Shown one piece after another: positions 9,187-20,062 of a DNA stretch of 64,000 nt. The DNA lies in assembly GCA_040285825.1 (NCBI GenBank), contig JAUPSS010000009.1:868001-932000 (forward strand). The letters are read 5' to 3'. The notes below the pieces were generated by a model that saw nothing but the letters and a program-made list of their open reading frames with translations, ran no database searches and was not told where the DNA came from. This DNA comes from Eukaryota sp. TZLM1-RC (lineage: Eukaryota; Metamonada: BaSk clade). Every line of letters begins with the position of its first letter. Within the stretch, counting starts at the first letter, position 1. Made by a program: the position numbers and the translations under genes.

Positions 9187-11505
9187 ATGTCACAAGATCA
9201 ATACCCAAATGCTCACAGTAGCCCGTTTACATTCCCTGAGCATTCTTCGTCCTTATCACCTCAATGTCAACATCACACACCTTCCCCTTCTGTTGGTTTT
9301 TTCTTTGATACTACTGGTTTGCCTGAGTCCCATGCCGTTTTCCAACAAAATTCTTTTAAAGCCCCTAATGACCTTTCTATGTCCCCACTTCCGGATCAAA
9401 AACCTCCCCATTCAGACAGAGACGGTCTCTCTATCGACTCTTATCATTTTGCAATTGGCACACCCCATGAAGGTCTTCTTGGTAGCTATCCGACAGATCG
9501 CAAGTCGGTTGTAAATCAAGCTTCAAGTAGCTTTCATCACACTCTTCTCCTCACCTATTCTGGTGAAGTTTATGCTTGGGGCTGTAATGATAAAGGTCAG
9601 GTTCTTTATGATGGACCTAAAGCAATCAAATCACCAATCAAACTACCAATCACAAACATTAGCACCATTTCTGCTGGTAATGCTCATTCTTTCGCCCTAT
9701 CTTCTGACGGTGAGCTTTATGGTTGGGGTAGCAATGAACTTAATCAAATCAACATGTCAAACAATAAGTTACTTCCAATTACCCAAATAAACATTCCTTA
9801 TAATATTAAGGAGGTTTTTGGTGGTCATGATTGTTCATTTGCTTTGACTGAAGAAGGTCAAGTTCTCAAATGGGGAGATGGTAAATCATTTGAGTATATG
9901 GCAGAATTTTATAATATTGTTTATCTTTGCATTCAACATCAATCTATTTATGGAAAATTTACTGATTGTATTGCCGCAATTGACAACGCTGGTGATATTT
10001 TCTACTGGGACAGTACTTGCTTAACAAAAATACAAGTAACTAAGTATTTCAACCCTAGAAAACCATTCAAGAGTGGAATTTCTTTTGTTAATGGGGGTGG
10101 TCAATTGCACTCTATTTTTGTTGTTGCTGATAATGGTAATGTTTGGAGATTTAATCTTGGTGATTTTCCTTTTATGATTAAACCCATCAAAGTCTCAGGG
10201 TTGAGTAATGTCGTTTCTATTTTTGGCCAAGGTGGTTTTTCTGCAGTTTCAAATGCTTATGGTAAAGTTATTATTTGGGGTAAGTTGAAAAGATTGAGTG
10301 ATTTATTTGAAGATCGTGATTATAAGCCAATTTGCTTTGAAGCTTTCACTAATGTAGAAGGTATTTCAGTAGGTGATGACTTCCTTTTTGCCTACAAGAA
10401 AAACACTGTTTGGGCTTGGGGAAGGAACCATAAGGGTCAATTAGGTACAGGTGATTTGATCGATCGACCTCAACCTGTCAAAGTCTTTGGATCTGAATTA
10501 TTTGACAATTTTCAATATCCAAAACAACCTTTAGATAGCATGTTTAGTGGTCTCATTAAGTTTGTTTATTGGGAATATTTGAATTATTTGGTAAATCTCT
10601 TTGGTAATCATCCATATGTTAAAGCAAGATTTTACACCAAATGTGGTATTAGTAAAAGGGTAGCCCAATTTGCTCAAGAACTTTTTGAGGAAGTGTTTAA
10701 TGATCATCCAGTCCAAAATAAGAAGTTTTTAAAAGATCCTCAAGATTTAACTTTAACTGAAAATATTTGTGATTTACAATTACAAATATCTACTGATTAT
10801 GATGGTCCCGTAGTTATTAATCCTAGAATTAAAAAACTTGATGTTTTCTTCATTGGCATTGATTATGATCCAGATTTATTGTCTTTGTTCCCAAATTTTG
10901 AAGTTGCTAAGCTCGGTGGATGGACAAGATTTGGCAAATTGTCTGAAAATTTAGCACATTTGTCCAATCTCAAATATCTAGAGCTTACATTTCCCTTTAT
11001 TATAGAAGAATTACCCACTTCACTAGTGAAGTTAGTGCTTCAAAATGACATTGAGGTTGCTGATTTAAGCTACCTTACATCATTACAAGAGTTGGTGGTT
11101 TCCGCTGGTTCGTTCAATTTTGGTTACTCTGTTGCAAATAGGGTATTAGAAGGACAAATACCTTTACCTCAATCCCTTATTAGATTGGAAGTTTGGTTGC
11201 AAGATTCTGTTTTTGCTCATATTCAATTACCAAATTTGAAGGAATTGATAATTGATGGCAAGGTTCCTACCAATATCACTGAACAAAACTTTCCTGCTTT
11301 GAAATTCATTCAATTGATTAGACCTGAGGAGTTTAGTTTGGTACATTCCCCTCTATCTCTAACCACACTTATTAATCAAGGTTTAATTAAATCTGTTAAA
11401 CCCATTAAGAATGAATATTTGGTTGAATTATCTTGTTTTCCGTGGTGGGTCCAGTATCCAGCATCATCTCAACTTTATGAAACTGCTCATAACTTTCACC
11501 ATTAA
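9187..11505 (+). CDS. RCC1-repeat protein with C-terminal leucine-rich region
   Basis: The protein is 772 residues if ATG 9187 is used. An in-frame stop at 9100 precedes it, and 9187 is the first ATG. The first 105 residues are Ser/Pro-rich and probably disordered. Residues about 110-430 form RCC1-type beta-propeller repeats: GEVYAWGCNDKGQV, GELYGWGSNELNQI, GQVLKWGDGK, GKVIIWG and NTVWAWGRNHKGQLGTGD. Residues about 550-750 have leucine-spaced strands such as LSNLKYLELTFP, LPTSLVKLVLQ and LPNLKELIIDG, resembling divergent leucine-rich repeats. A middle helical block (YVKARFYTKCGISKRVAQFA) may be a BTB/BACK-like linker, which is uncertain. RCC1 propellers often act as GEFs or protein-interaction platforms. 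The substrate cannot be read from the sequence. The frame is intact and codon use matches the other host genes. Confidence 0.8.
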   Translation: MSQDQYPNAHSSPFTFPEHSSSLSPQCQHHTPSPSVGFFFDTTGLPESHAVFQQNSFKAPNDLSMSPLPDQKPPHSDRDGLSIDSYHFAIGTPHEGLLGSYPTDRKSVVNQASSSFHHTLLLTYSGEVYAWGCNDKGQVLYDGPKAIKSPIKLPITNISTISAGNAHSFALSSDGELYGWGSNELNQINMSNNKLLPITQINIPYNIKEVFGGHDCSFALTEEGQVLKWGDGKSFEYMAEFYNIVYLCIQHQSIYGKFTDCIAAIDNAGDIFYWDSTCLTKIQVTKYFNPRKPFKSGISFVNGGGQLHSIFVVADNGNVWRFNLGDFPFMIKPIKVSGLSNVVSIFGQGGFSAVSNAYGKVIIWGKLKRLSDLFEDRDYKPICFEAFTNVEGISVGDDFLFAYKKNTVWAWGRNHKGQLGTGDLIDRPQPVKVFGSELFDNFQYPKQPLDSMFSGLIKFVYWEYLNYLVNLFGNHPYVKARFYTKCGISKRVAQFAQELFEEVFNDHPVQNKKFLKDPQDLTLTENICDLQLQISTDYDGPVVINPRIKKLDVFFIGIDYDPDLLSLFPNFEVAKLGGWTRFGKLSENLAHLSNLKYLELTFPFIIEELPTSLVKLVLQNDIEVADLSYLTSLQELVVSAGSFNFGYSVANRVLEGQIPLPQSLIRLEVWLQDSVFAHIQLPNLKELIIDGKVPTNITEQNFPALKFIQLIRPEEFSLVHSPLSLTTLINQGLIKSVKPIKNEYLVELSCFPWWVQYPASSQLYETAHNFHH

Positions 11506-14438
11506 TGTTCATTTCTTTTGTAAAGAATCTTGCTGAAACAAGGGTTTAGTCACAAACATTAACTGATAATTCGGTGGCCACAATGTTTGCCAAAACCTTA
11601 TTTTATTGCATTAAATTTAGGGACACCATATTCTAACCTTCTATTTGATTTCAAGCCATTTTTTCTCCTTCTCCACGCAGTTTTACATAGTCTTTTAACG
11701 TTTTTTTATTACCAACAATAAATCTCCTGGTCATTAGTTTTTGACAAGAGTTGATCCAATAGTTTTTCGAACTTCTTCCCATGTCCCTGATATATACTAT
11801 GCGTGTCTTCTTGCAGCAAGTTAAAATTTATACTGATTGTACATCGGGGGAACTATCTAGTTTAGGGAAAGCAATAAGTTACAATAAACCAGGATTATAA
11901 GCAAGGTGGTAGGAGTTTGATGAATTTGGGGGGAGTGAGAATAAGCGAAATAAGGAAGTGGGAATGAGGTTTGGTTGAGAAGCACGGTATAATTACAATT
12001 TAATTACAAGAATTTGATACAGTTTGACCAAAAATTGAAAGACACTAGATTTTGTGTAAGTCATTAGTGTTGATAAAAATCAATTATTTCAATCAAATAA
12101 AATCAAATATGAAAAATTGCAGAATTTTGATACCCATTTTTTGATTACTGTTCAACATTTTCAAGTATTAAAGAATATTGGTGTAAATAAGCATATTTTT
12201 GGACGTCTACTCACAAGTAATATACATTATTCAAAGTGTTCTGATTCACCTTTCGCATGGTTAGCGATGCCGAAACTGGAGTTTTACTTGAGTCCACAAA
12301 AAGAAACTCGACTTCAACTCGACTCGAGTGATACTCAAGTGGAGTGATCGGCTCCTCTACGCATGGTGAATCCACATTTAGTGCACATGATTACAATAAT
12401 AAATTTGTCTCACTGAGATTTGACAAAATCGAAAGTTTATTTTTCTATTTTTTTTATTTCTAGTTTTTGATGAAAGTATGTTGATCAATTTTGGATCTTT
12501 TTGACAACTTTTATTGCTTTTGACTCTCTTGTCGTCAATTCAGCTACTACTGCAGAATCCTTACACTCCTTCAACATGTCTGTTCCATCATCTACATTAA
12601 TGCTACTGGAGGACAAAAGGATAATGTTAAACCACTTTTAATTATTAAAAAGGGGATTGTTGCATTTGTGTGAACATTTGCATTTCTACTTTTTTAATGA
12701 CTCATTATTCTAAAGAACAGACAATTTCAAAAGAAAGAAAGGTAAAACTGCAAAAGTATTCAACAAATATCTAATGAATTCAGTACATTTGTGAATGTAT
12801 ATAGCAACTGAAAGAACGTACACTAGCCGATTTGGGCTCAGTTAATTCATGTTTCGATCGTTGGAATCACTGAAATACAGCATAACAACCTTATGAACCA
12901 ACAAAGAAAAGGTACATTGCTGAACAAAATGAAGATTGCGGAGATGTGTAACACGGTTTGTATTCAACTGTGAAGACCATAGCAATCGTCATCAAGTTTT
13001 TGGGAAAAGTAAAAGCAAAAAAGTATTTATTACCAATACAACTGATGGTGCGAAACAACTTTCGATTAGTGAAAGCACATACTAGAGTAAGTAGCTCATA
13101 AAAGAGAGGATCAGAGGCAATGATTCATCACTGTCTAAAGACTGTGAACAGGTCTGTTGTTTTCATCAGATAATCATTGTAAGGGAGAGAAACATACTGA
13201 TTCCACACAGACTCCTTCGTACGGAGGAGGAAGAAAATAGAAGTGGGAAAACTTTTTCCAACAAATCCACACTCACCTCTACCTATTTGCTTCACCACCG
13301 GCATTGTCTTCTCTTCCTATGTTCCTTGATCACTCCTCTCCAACTTTTTGCTCTCACTCACCAAATTCCGTGATAATGTCTCTTCACTTGCTCATCTCTT
13401 ACTGTACTCGCTCTTCTTCTCTCAGCTTTCGATGCTGATTTCTATCTCGATTCTTTTGAAATATACTCTTTGATCTGGCAGATGTTCTTCTGTTATCTTA
13501 GTAACTTTTTTGACTCGCAATTGTAATATATTTACCTTAAACAAGAGTAGTTTTTAAACCGTTTACTTACAAACCCATCTTACCTCACAGTACTTTTGTT
13601 TTCAAGGTTTACTCCACTTTAGACATTGTCTGTTGCACTCACAGAGATTTTCATTTTTTATTCAGTTTCTTTCCCTTTGTGAATAACTTTTTCATTAAAA
13701 TTTTCTGAGTCCAAATTTATCAATTTTAGTTGATTCCTTATAGTAAACGTTGAATTTATTTCAATAATTTCAAATTCTTCATTCAATTGACAACGTTTAA
13801 TCTTTGTTTTTGTGTGTTCCGTGGAATTAATTCCAGAAGTTTCCATCATTTATCTGCCCAGAATGTTGCTTTTGTTTAAAAAAACTCTTTTTTGTTTTAT
13901 TTAATTATTTAATTGCAAGATATTATATCCATTTTCTTAATCATTTGTTATTTTCACATCCCTAAATCTAATAATTCTTTGCTTGTTTTAAGTAATTTTT
14001 TGAATAACTAGTATCTTTTATACAGGTTCAATTACTTTTAAGTTTTGAATTTTCATACGATTTTTGTTTTTCACCGAATCTCTACCAAATATTGAGAGTA
14101 ATTCTCCTTATTTAGAGTTTCTATGCAATAAAACATAAACGGCTGAGTAATCATCATTCATTCAGTATTTAACTGTTTGAAGTTGATTACAGTCAAGAAA
14201 AGATCTGAGTCCGTGTGCCTGTATAGTCTACATGTTCTTGGATTTTTTAACAAATTTTCTGCTCAGGTTTATTATTTTGTAATCAAAACTATTTGACAAT
14301 TAATTATCCACAACAGCTCAATTATTATGAGGAGTATTAGTTGTAACTTTTCTATTTGCAATTAGAATCTTGAATGAAGTATTATGTATTTCAAACTGAA
14401 AATGTTCTTCATTTTCTATCCATTTATATCAGACTATT
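11506..14438. other. 2.9 kb without recognised genes
   Basis: AT-rich sequence with scattered short frames (12117-12347 plus, 13658-13849 minus), none with a known motif. Two TTCAACTCGACTCGAGTGAT-like words lie near 12310. I see no RNA gene, tandem array or transposon signature. A gene split into short exons by approximately 30-nt introns would be hard to see here by eye. Confidence 0.4.
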
Positions 14439-15285
14439 TTATTGGATTTTCGATCCAAAAAATACAAACATCAGGCTTGTGACACTTAGAATTTCCTTGA
14501 GGATGCAATTTTTTGGGTTTTTCAAGAGTTTCAGAATTTGCATAAGCCAAGGAAGAGGAAAACAAGGACTGTTTTGCAGCTCCATAACGACCATTTCTGG
14601 AATCTGTAACAACTTTTCTGCAGAATGGACAACAAAGATTATTATTTTCAGAAGAGGAAGGAGAGTGAGCACTGGGAGCATTTGAAGATCAGCGGAATTA
14701 CTATTTTCGGCACAATTCAAGTAGACATCGACTAGAACAGAACATTGGAGAATTTTTTGAGCAGAATTTAATTCAATTTCTTTTTTTTTCTTTTTCAGGG
14801 CGTGTTCTCGAATCATGACCACTGATACCGCAAATCGAACATTCTTTATAACGTTTTAAACACTGATCTGGAAACGATTTATTGGCAAAATGATTTTCAC
14901 AAGAAGTTGCATTAGTTTCAATTTTGTGTTTTGCAGACCTGGCATTGTTTGCAAAACGCACAACTGAACGTAAAAAACGAACAGGAGGCTTTCTGTAGTT
15001 AAATTCGATTTTGGGACCTTTGAATTTTTAGAAAAATTTCCAGCATGAGGTAAGGAGTGTAAAGAATGACTAGGTTGCAAAGATGGCGAAAATGAAGAAG
15101 GAAGAAGTGAAGAAGGAGAAGAATATTTGTTGACATTATCAGTAACACTTCGTTCAGTGTATATTGCTTACCAATTGGTGTCGCCACCATTGTCAGGACA
15201 CATTGTCAGGACCGTGAAAGTCTTACCAATAGACTAGCAAGTAAACAAGACAGAAATTTAGGGTGATGAAAGAGGGAGGAAAAAA
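14439..15285 (-). mobile_element. 5' part of family-A-like non-LTR retrotransposon (F1)
   Basis: Read on the minus strand, the fragment begins at the shared 5'-terminal motif TTTTTTCCTCCCTC (15272-15285). It then encodes a zinc-knuckle-like motif CSICGISGHDSRTRPEKE, in which the final Cys is Arg, and a CPFCRKVV finger. GRYGAAKQSLFSSSLA and LKKLHP-type sequence follow, matching A3 at 61.0-61.25 kb. The fragment stops at 14439 before the reverse transcriptase. Several frameshifts spread the coding over three frames. Relative to A3 it lacks 267 bp between two GGTCG words. Confidence 0.8.
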
Positions 15286-15404
15286 TAGGGCCGTGTTATT
15301 GATGTCAATACAAGAATTGAAAGTGTTGATACAATAATGCGCGCTGTCTATAATGACAATGAAATAACAAGTAAAATTAAAAACCATCTTAACAATTATC
15401 TCTG
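15286..15404. other. Short spacer
   Basis: About 120 bp between the 5' end of F1 and the hAT-like relic. Nothing recognised. Confidence 0.3.
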
Positions 15405-16020
15405 TCTTAATGCCTGTCGTAACACTTCTTCATTCCACATTTCACAGTTTTCATAAAGAAATAGCTCTATTGCTAATGTTTCAGGATGCAATCTGTGAAG
15501 ATTCAGAGCAAGTTGTTGTCGAGTCAGACTAAACAGTTTTTCACATGCATTAGGTGAGGGTGGAATGAATAACGGAAACAGGAAGAACGAAATCTTGAGG
15601 ACAGTTGTAGATCATGGGCTTTTCTAGAGGCCTCAAAAACAAGACTCACTGGCTCTTGTTCTTCAACGATAACGTCTTGTTGTTTCACCAGTAATAAGTG
15701 ATGTGCTTTTGCCTTTTTTTCTGCAGTTAGACTTGGTTTTTCTAAACTTAAGATCCTTACCACAGCACATTCAAATTGAGAGGAGTGCATAATAGGACTC
15801 GGATAGGATAAGTGATTTGTCATTACCGAAAGAGAAAGTTGGTGGAAATCAAAGGCAAGTTTGGCATCAAGAAGAGATAAATTAGCCTTTTGTAACCTTT
15901 GGGTGGTTTCTTCAAACATGGAAAACTTGGAAAATAATTCAGTAAGAAATTGTTCTTCCAGCCTTGTAGACAAAAGTTGAGTAACTGCTGCATCAATTCG
16001 GGGATTTCTTAACCACTTGT
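15405..16020 (-). mobile_element. Probable hAT-type transposase C-terminal relic
   Basis: On the minus strand one open frame (15524-15973, extendable upstream to 16020) reads KWLRNPRIDAAVTQLLSTRL and FEETTQRLQKANLSLLDAKL. After a frameshift near 15540 it gives ACEKLFSLTRQQLALNLHRL followed by HPETLAIELFLYEN. The second block resembles the hAT dimerisation region (A-x-x-ER-x-FS, then R-x-L-hP-E-x-h-E-x-L-hh-hxxN). The catalytic D-D-E core is not visible. The assignment rests on this C-terminal pattern only. A decayed host gene is the alternative. Confidence 0.45.
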
Positions 16021-16436
16021 ATTTCCGCTTTGAAGAGCGTCCCTGTAAATTATTCCCGTATAATTACGGGCAATTCTTCTTTGAGGAATTAGTTTTTACC
16101 CAAGCCTACCTACAAGGAACGGAGAGGGTAAAATATGGTTTCCAGTATCATGGCAACATAAGAGTAGAGGATGTCTTTTTGCAACGGAAGAGGTTCCTTT
16201 AGATTTGTAGAAGCTTTTGGTGAGTTCTTAGTTATTGGATTCTTTACTGGGAGGGAAGAAGTCCCTACACCTAGCTTCAATTCCCAGTAGTACTTAAGTG
16301 TAGAGGGGATTTCACAAATCTTCTGGCGAATTTCTGCGTGAAGTACTCTTCGTGTAACTCTAGTAGGGAGCAACGAAAACAAAAATACAAAAAGGCTTTC
16401 ATTAAAGATCAAAAATCTCAATTACGACGGATTTGT
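16021..16436. other. Unassigned, one minus-strand open frame
   Basis: A minus-strand frame at 16110-16421 (103 codons) may be the upstream continuation of the hAT-like relic, since it lies on the same strand and directly 5' of it. It has no motif I recognise. Confidence 0.3.
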
Positions 16437-17470
16437 GAACCTCATCTGCAGGCGCACCATACCTATCATTTGTTGCTACCTCATTCCATTCAAATTGGTC
16501 AAAAATTACTTTAGCTTTAGTGTAAAAACCTCCATGAACATTAAAAACCAGAGCAACAACAATTAGTAAACAATTTGGTTTATTAAATTCAATTCTCTTA
16601 AAATTGAATATTTTGAAATTTCATCAGAATATGCTTTCGAAAACACATCACTTCAATTATTACCACAACCTCCAACTATGGTAACATCAAAAGCAATTTT
16701 AGTTGATGTTTGAAAGCCATCAACACGTAACTGAAACCAAATTTGAATTTCCTTCTCAGATTCAAAATTATTTAATTCGTTAATCAATTATTGACTTTGT
16801 CATGTCTTTGTGTAACCATTCTTTATGCCTTTTTACATTGAAACGAGTGATCTAAGCCTAGGTCTCCATAACCGCACAAAGTACATATCACAAATTGTTC
16901 TCATTGAAGCAAGCTCAGATTTATTAGGTATTTAAAGCAATCATCTGAGAACGTGAAATTTTGAGAAATAGGCAAAACTTTCAAGAATCAAGATGATTGA
17001 CTGTCACAATTTGAAATAAATTGTAGTCGTCAAATTTTGATAGTTTTTCCTTCAAAAAACTCAATTTTTCCTTAAAAAAATAAATGCGTGACTTGACGTT
17101 GGCAAATTTTAATTCGTTTGTCCCAAATCAAAGTCAAAACCAGCAAAAAAAGGTGATAAAGCTGATAGTAAAACCCTATACTGATCTCTTGGAATTAAAT
17201 TTGTTAAATCAAGATCACGTACAGCCAAGTATACAGAAATTGAATAGCAAATATGTGCAACTTGGCCCAGATGGAGAAACCCTAATCCTCCCAAAGAATG
17301 AGGCAAATAAATTAAATTAAAACTATTTGATTCTTCCAATCCTATGAAGTTGAAATAAGCAACAAATTCTGAAACCCAAAGATAAAAACCCATTATGGTG
17401 GATTCAGAAGGTTGAGGAAACACAACAAAAGAATACTTCGAAGGAGAACACCCTAGACGAGCGATCACAA
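16437..17470 (-). mobile_element. 3' part of RNase H-bearing non-LTR retrotransposon, copy C2
   Basis: Minus-strand translation matches the C-terminal half of C1. 17109-17468 contains GFYLWVSEFVAYFNFIGLEE, then LIYLPHSLGGLGFLHLGQVA. Further on, the endonuclease end reads TKIAFDVTIVGGCGN and then ALVFNVHGGFYTKAKVIF. C1 has KTKIAFDITIVGGFGN and PLVFNVHGDWYKKTKETF. Frameshifts occur between these blocks. The reverse transcriptase is absent, so the copy is 5'-truncated. Confidence 0.8.
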
Positions 17471-17639
17471 ACTAAACAAAAACAGTGTGTATCATGGAGT
17501 TGGATCACAGATCTGAAATAATGAAGGACTTAAAATCATATGAGACTGAGTTTAAGCTAAACTCCAATTGAACCCATCTAGACAAAATTATCGACGAAAA
17601 TTAAAAAAAAACAGATAACAATTGAGAAATATCAGGAAA
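17471..17639. other. Junction between C2 and the CR-like gene
   Basis: 170 bp with stops in all frames. Nothing recognised. Confidence 0.3.
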
Positions 17640-19526
17640 TCCTAGAGTGTTAGGACAACAATAGTAAACTTTGCTAGGATTTTCTGCCAATGGTAAATAA
17701 TCAAGCTTGGTCTTGGGAACAGTAGCTGTTCTAAGTGAGATAACCAAACCTAAAGAAACAACTCCGTGAAGGTCAGGAGCAAACAGGTTGGAAACGATCG
17801 TATTGAAAGCAAGTCTTTTTTGTTGCTTTCACTTGAATTCTGACAATACCAATAACATTTGCAGCACTTTTGCTATTTATAAGACATTGAACAAAACTAT
17901 TGGGATCTGTTTCTTCAAGAACGGATTAATGGATCATTGGTAAAATTGCATTTATACCAGGATTGTTGACGGGCATAAGAAGTAGAGTACGTTCCTTAAA
18001 GGCTGACCACAATCGAGAATAAAACACAGCATAGTCCTCAAATACACCTTTTTCTGTCAAAACCTCTAACTGGGTGGCTGATAAACGCCATTGGTTGAAG
18101 GGAAATTCAACTTGTGATTGGACATCACAATAAGACGGCATAGAAGGTTTAATGCAAGTCCCAAGTTGTCGGAATTCAAATACCCCAACCTCCCGCATTT
18201 TGCAATTGAGAAACGACTCGAGGGATGTTAAAGTAAGAAAAGGAACACCTGACGCAATGTTGTGAGATTTTTTGCAATGTTGAAGATGAAACAGCAACAT
18301 GAGGCAAGCAAATGACTCCATCAACAAACCAAGAGAGCTGGCACTGATGGGAACAGGTAGGAATGACATCAAAACGTTCTTGGCAGCTCTGTTGAATTGT
18401 TCCTGATCTTCAAGATAAGACCATAGAAAGCTCATAACAAGAGGATCTTTTAGTGGACGACACTTGTAAAGAAAAGGAAGTGACTGAGCAACATTCTCAG
18501 GTAAGTTCACCCCCTCAAGTACATGAAAGCCATTTTCAACAACTTCACAAATATTATTGTGAGAAACCAAACCAAAATTGGCAACAAGAGTAAAAAAACT
18601 CCAGTGGATGCTCCTAATTTGAAAGATTTCATAGCGTTATCTACTTTACCCCGAATGGCCGGTAAAAAATTCAAAAATCTGTTAGCTGCAGCATAAGCTG
18701 TCCAAACAGGACGAATAGTTGTACAATCTGATATAGTGAGAAGAGGGTCTATGGGTGTATCAGGTGAATGACGTTCAGAGTACAGGGAGGGATCCAAGGC
18801 AGTAAAAACAGTCATAAAATGTGATATTGTGTTAGCCTTGAAAATTGGTCCAAGTAAATACAAAGGAGGCTTTGGAGGACGATAAGACGAAACATTGATA
18901 GTATCCGAAACAAATCCTTTAAGCGACATATGAGTGCCAGATACTAAAGCCATAACTGGTTTTAAAGTAGCTAGATTACGAATAGCATATCGCAGGCAAC
19001 GATATAAATTCCATTGAGGACCAAGTTGAATGTGTGAAGTAAAGGAAGAACTGAACAATAAAGTTCCAACTTCATCAAGACATACCACATACTTATCCAT
19101 TGGCAAGTCTTGAATAAGAGATTCTACAAACTGAGCATGATCCTGGTTGTCAAAAGGTTGCTTGCACGATTTCACAAAGGAAAGAAACCTGGAAGATGTA
19201 CTAGAAATAATGCTCTTTAAATACTTCATCCAACCATCTGCAGTGTTTAATAAAACAGTGTCCAGTGGAGATTCTTGCAAGATTTCAACAATAAGCCACT
19301 CAAAATAAATGACCACAACAGCAATACGTTGTTCTAGGCTATAAGATTTATCTAAAGGAATAAAATCCTGAAAAATATCCGATAATTTCACAGTGGGTGG
19401 CCAAGTGTAACAGACATTTTCAGAGTTGTTTCTATTTTTTTCTATTCTAGAAAATGAGAAATATGATATTCCAGTGTTGGGATAATCAAAAGTCTTCACA
19501 CATTCCAACATTAAGCGCGTTTTCAC
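17640..19526 (-). pseudogene. Broken NTPase-nuclease gene resembling CR (Crinkler-class) proteins
   Basis: Two minus-strand frames (18507-19526 and 17926-18570) join if one base is corrected in a T7 run at 18592-18598, giving roughly 530 codons. A further coding-like stretch reaches about 17640 after an in-frame stop at 17926. Residues around 150 read KYVVCLDEVGTLLF, a Walker B-like strand. The pattern continues with YRCLRYAIRNL, VSGTHMSLKGF and PPKPPLYLLGP. This spacing resembles the DEAR-x-LL / RRALR / T-x-S-x-x-NF / P-P pattern of CR-type P-loop proteins as I recall them. Near the C-terminus NNPGINAILPMI and VRIQVKA resemble the N-P-G-I-D and Q-x-K core of the linked PD-(D/E)XK nuclease, with Asn in place of Asp. 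No P-loop is visible upstream. The start codon is uncertain: GTG at 19526, with ATG 15 nt further in. It abuts a retrotransposon 5' fragment on the same strand. Confidence 0.42.
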
Positions 19527-19539
19527 GCGTTTTCACACC

Positions 19540-20062
19540 TTTCGCACAACTTTTAGTTTTCCAAATTTCTTCATTCCAAATTTTTTTTGAAACATTTTTT
19601 GTTTTTTCTTACAAAATATTTCCAGAAGGATGAAATATTCCAAACTAGTGATATGAATGTTGGTGAATTTGTGTCAGATTGGATTGCAGTGTCGAATGAA
19701 TATTGACTCGATTGCCCATTGTTAAACTTGTATCTCGTGAATAATGTTGTTAACTGATTAATTTTGAATTCAGCATTTCCATTGAAAAAGGAATTGTACT
19801 GACGGGACTAATTTCTACTGGAATCTGAATGGGAGGTTTAACAGTGTCAGAGGAACAGTGTCAGTTCGTGAGGAGAACATCCCTGGGAATAGGGAAAACA
19901 TACAGGATTTTTTATCTCTGTTGGGACTTCTGAGGAATTACCCGCATTAATTACTGTTGAGGGTGCCCTTGAAGTCAAGTGGTAGTTAAACATTGGAGGT
20001 ACGCTTTATTTCAGGAAACGGGTACGAAGCTAGGCGAGAAAGAAAGAAGGAGGAAAAATAGA
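19540..20062 (-). mobile_element. 5' fragment of family-A-like non-LTR retrotransposon (F2)
   Basis: In minus-strand sense it begins with TTTTTCCTCCTTCTTTC (about 20044-20060), a variant of the 5'-terminal motif of A3 and C1. It continues with IPVEISPVSTIPFSMEM and FHPSGNIL, the same order as in A3 at 61.3-61.44 kb. It ends at about 19540, directly before the CR-like frame. Stops and frameshifts are frequent. Confidence 0.7.
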
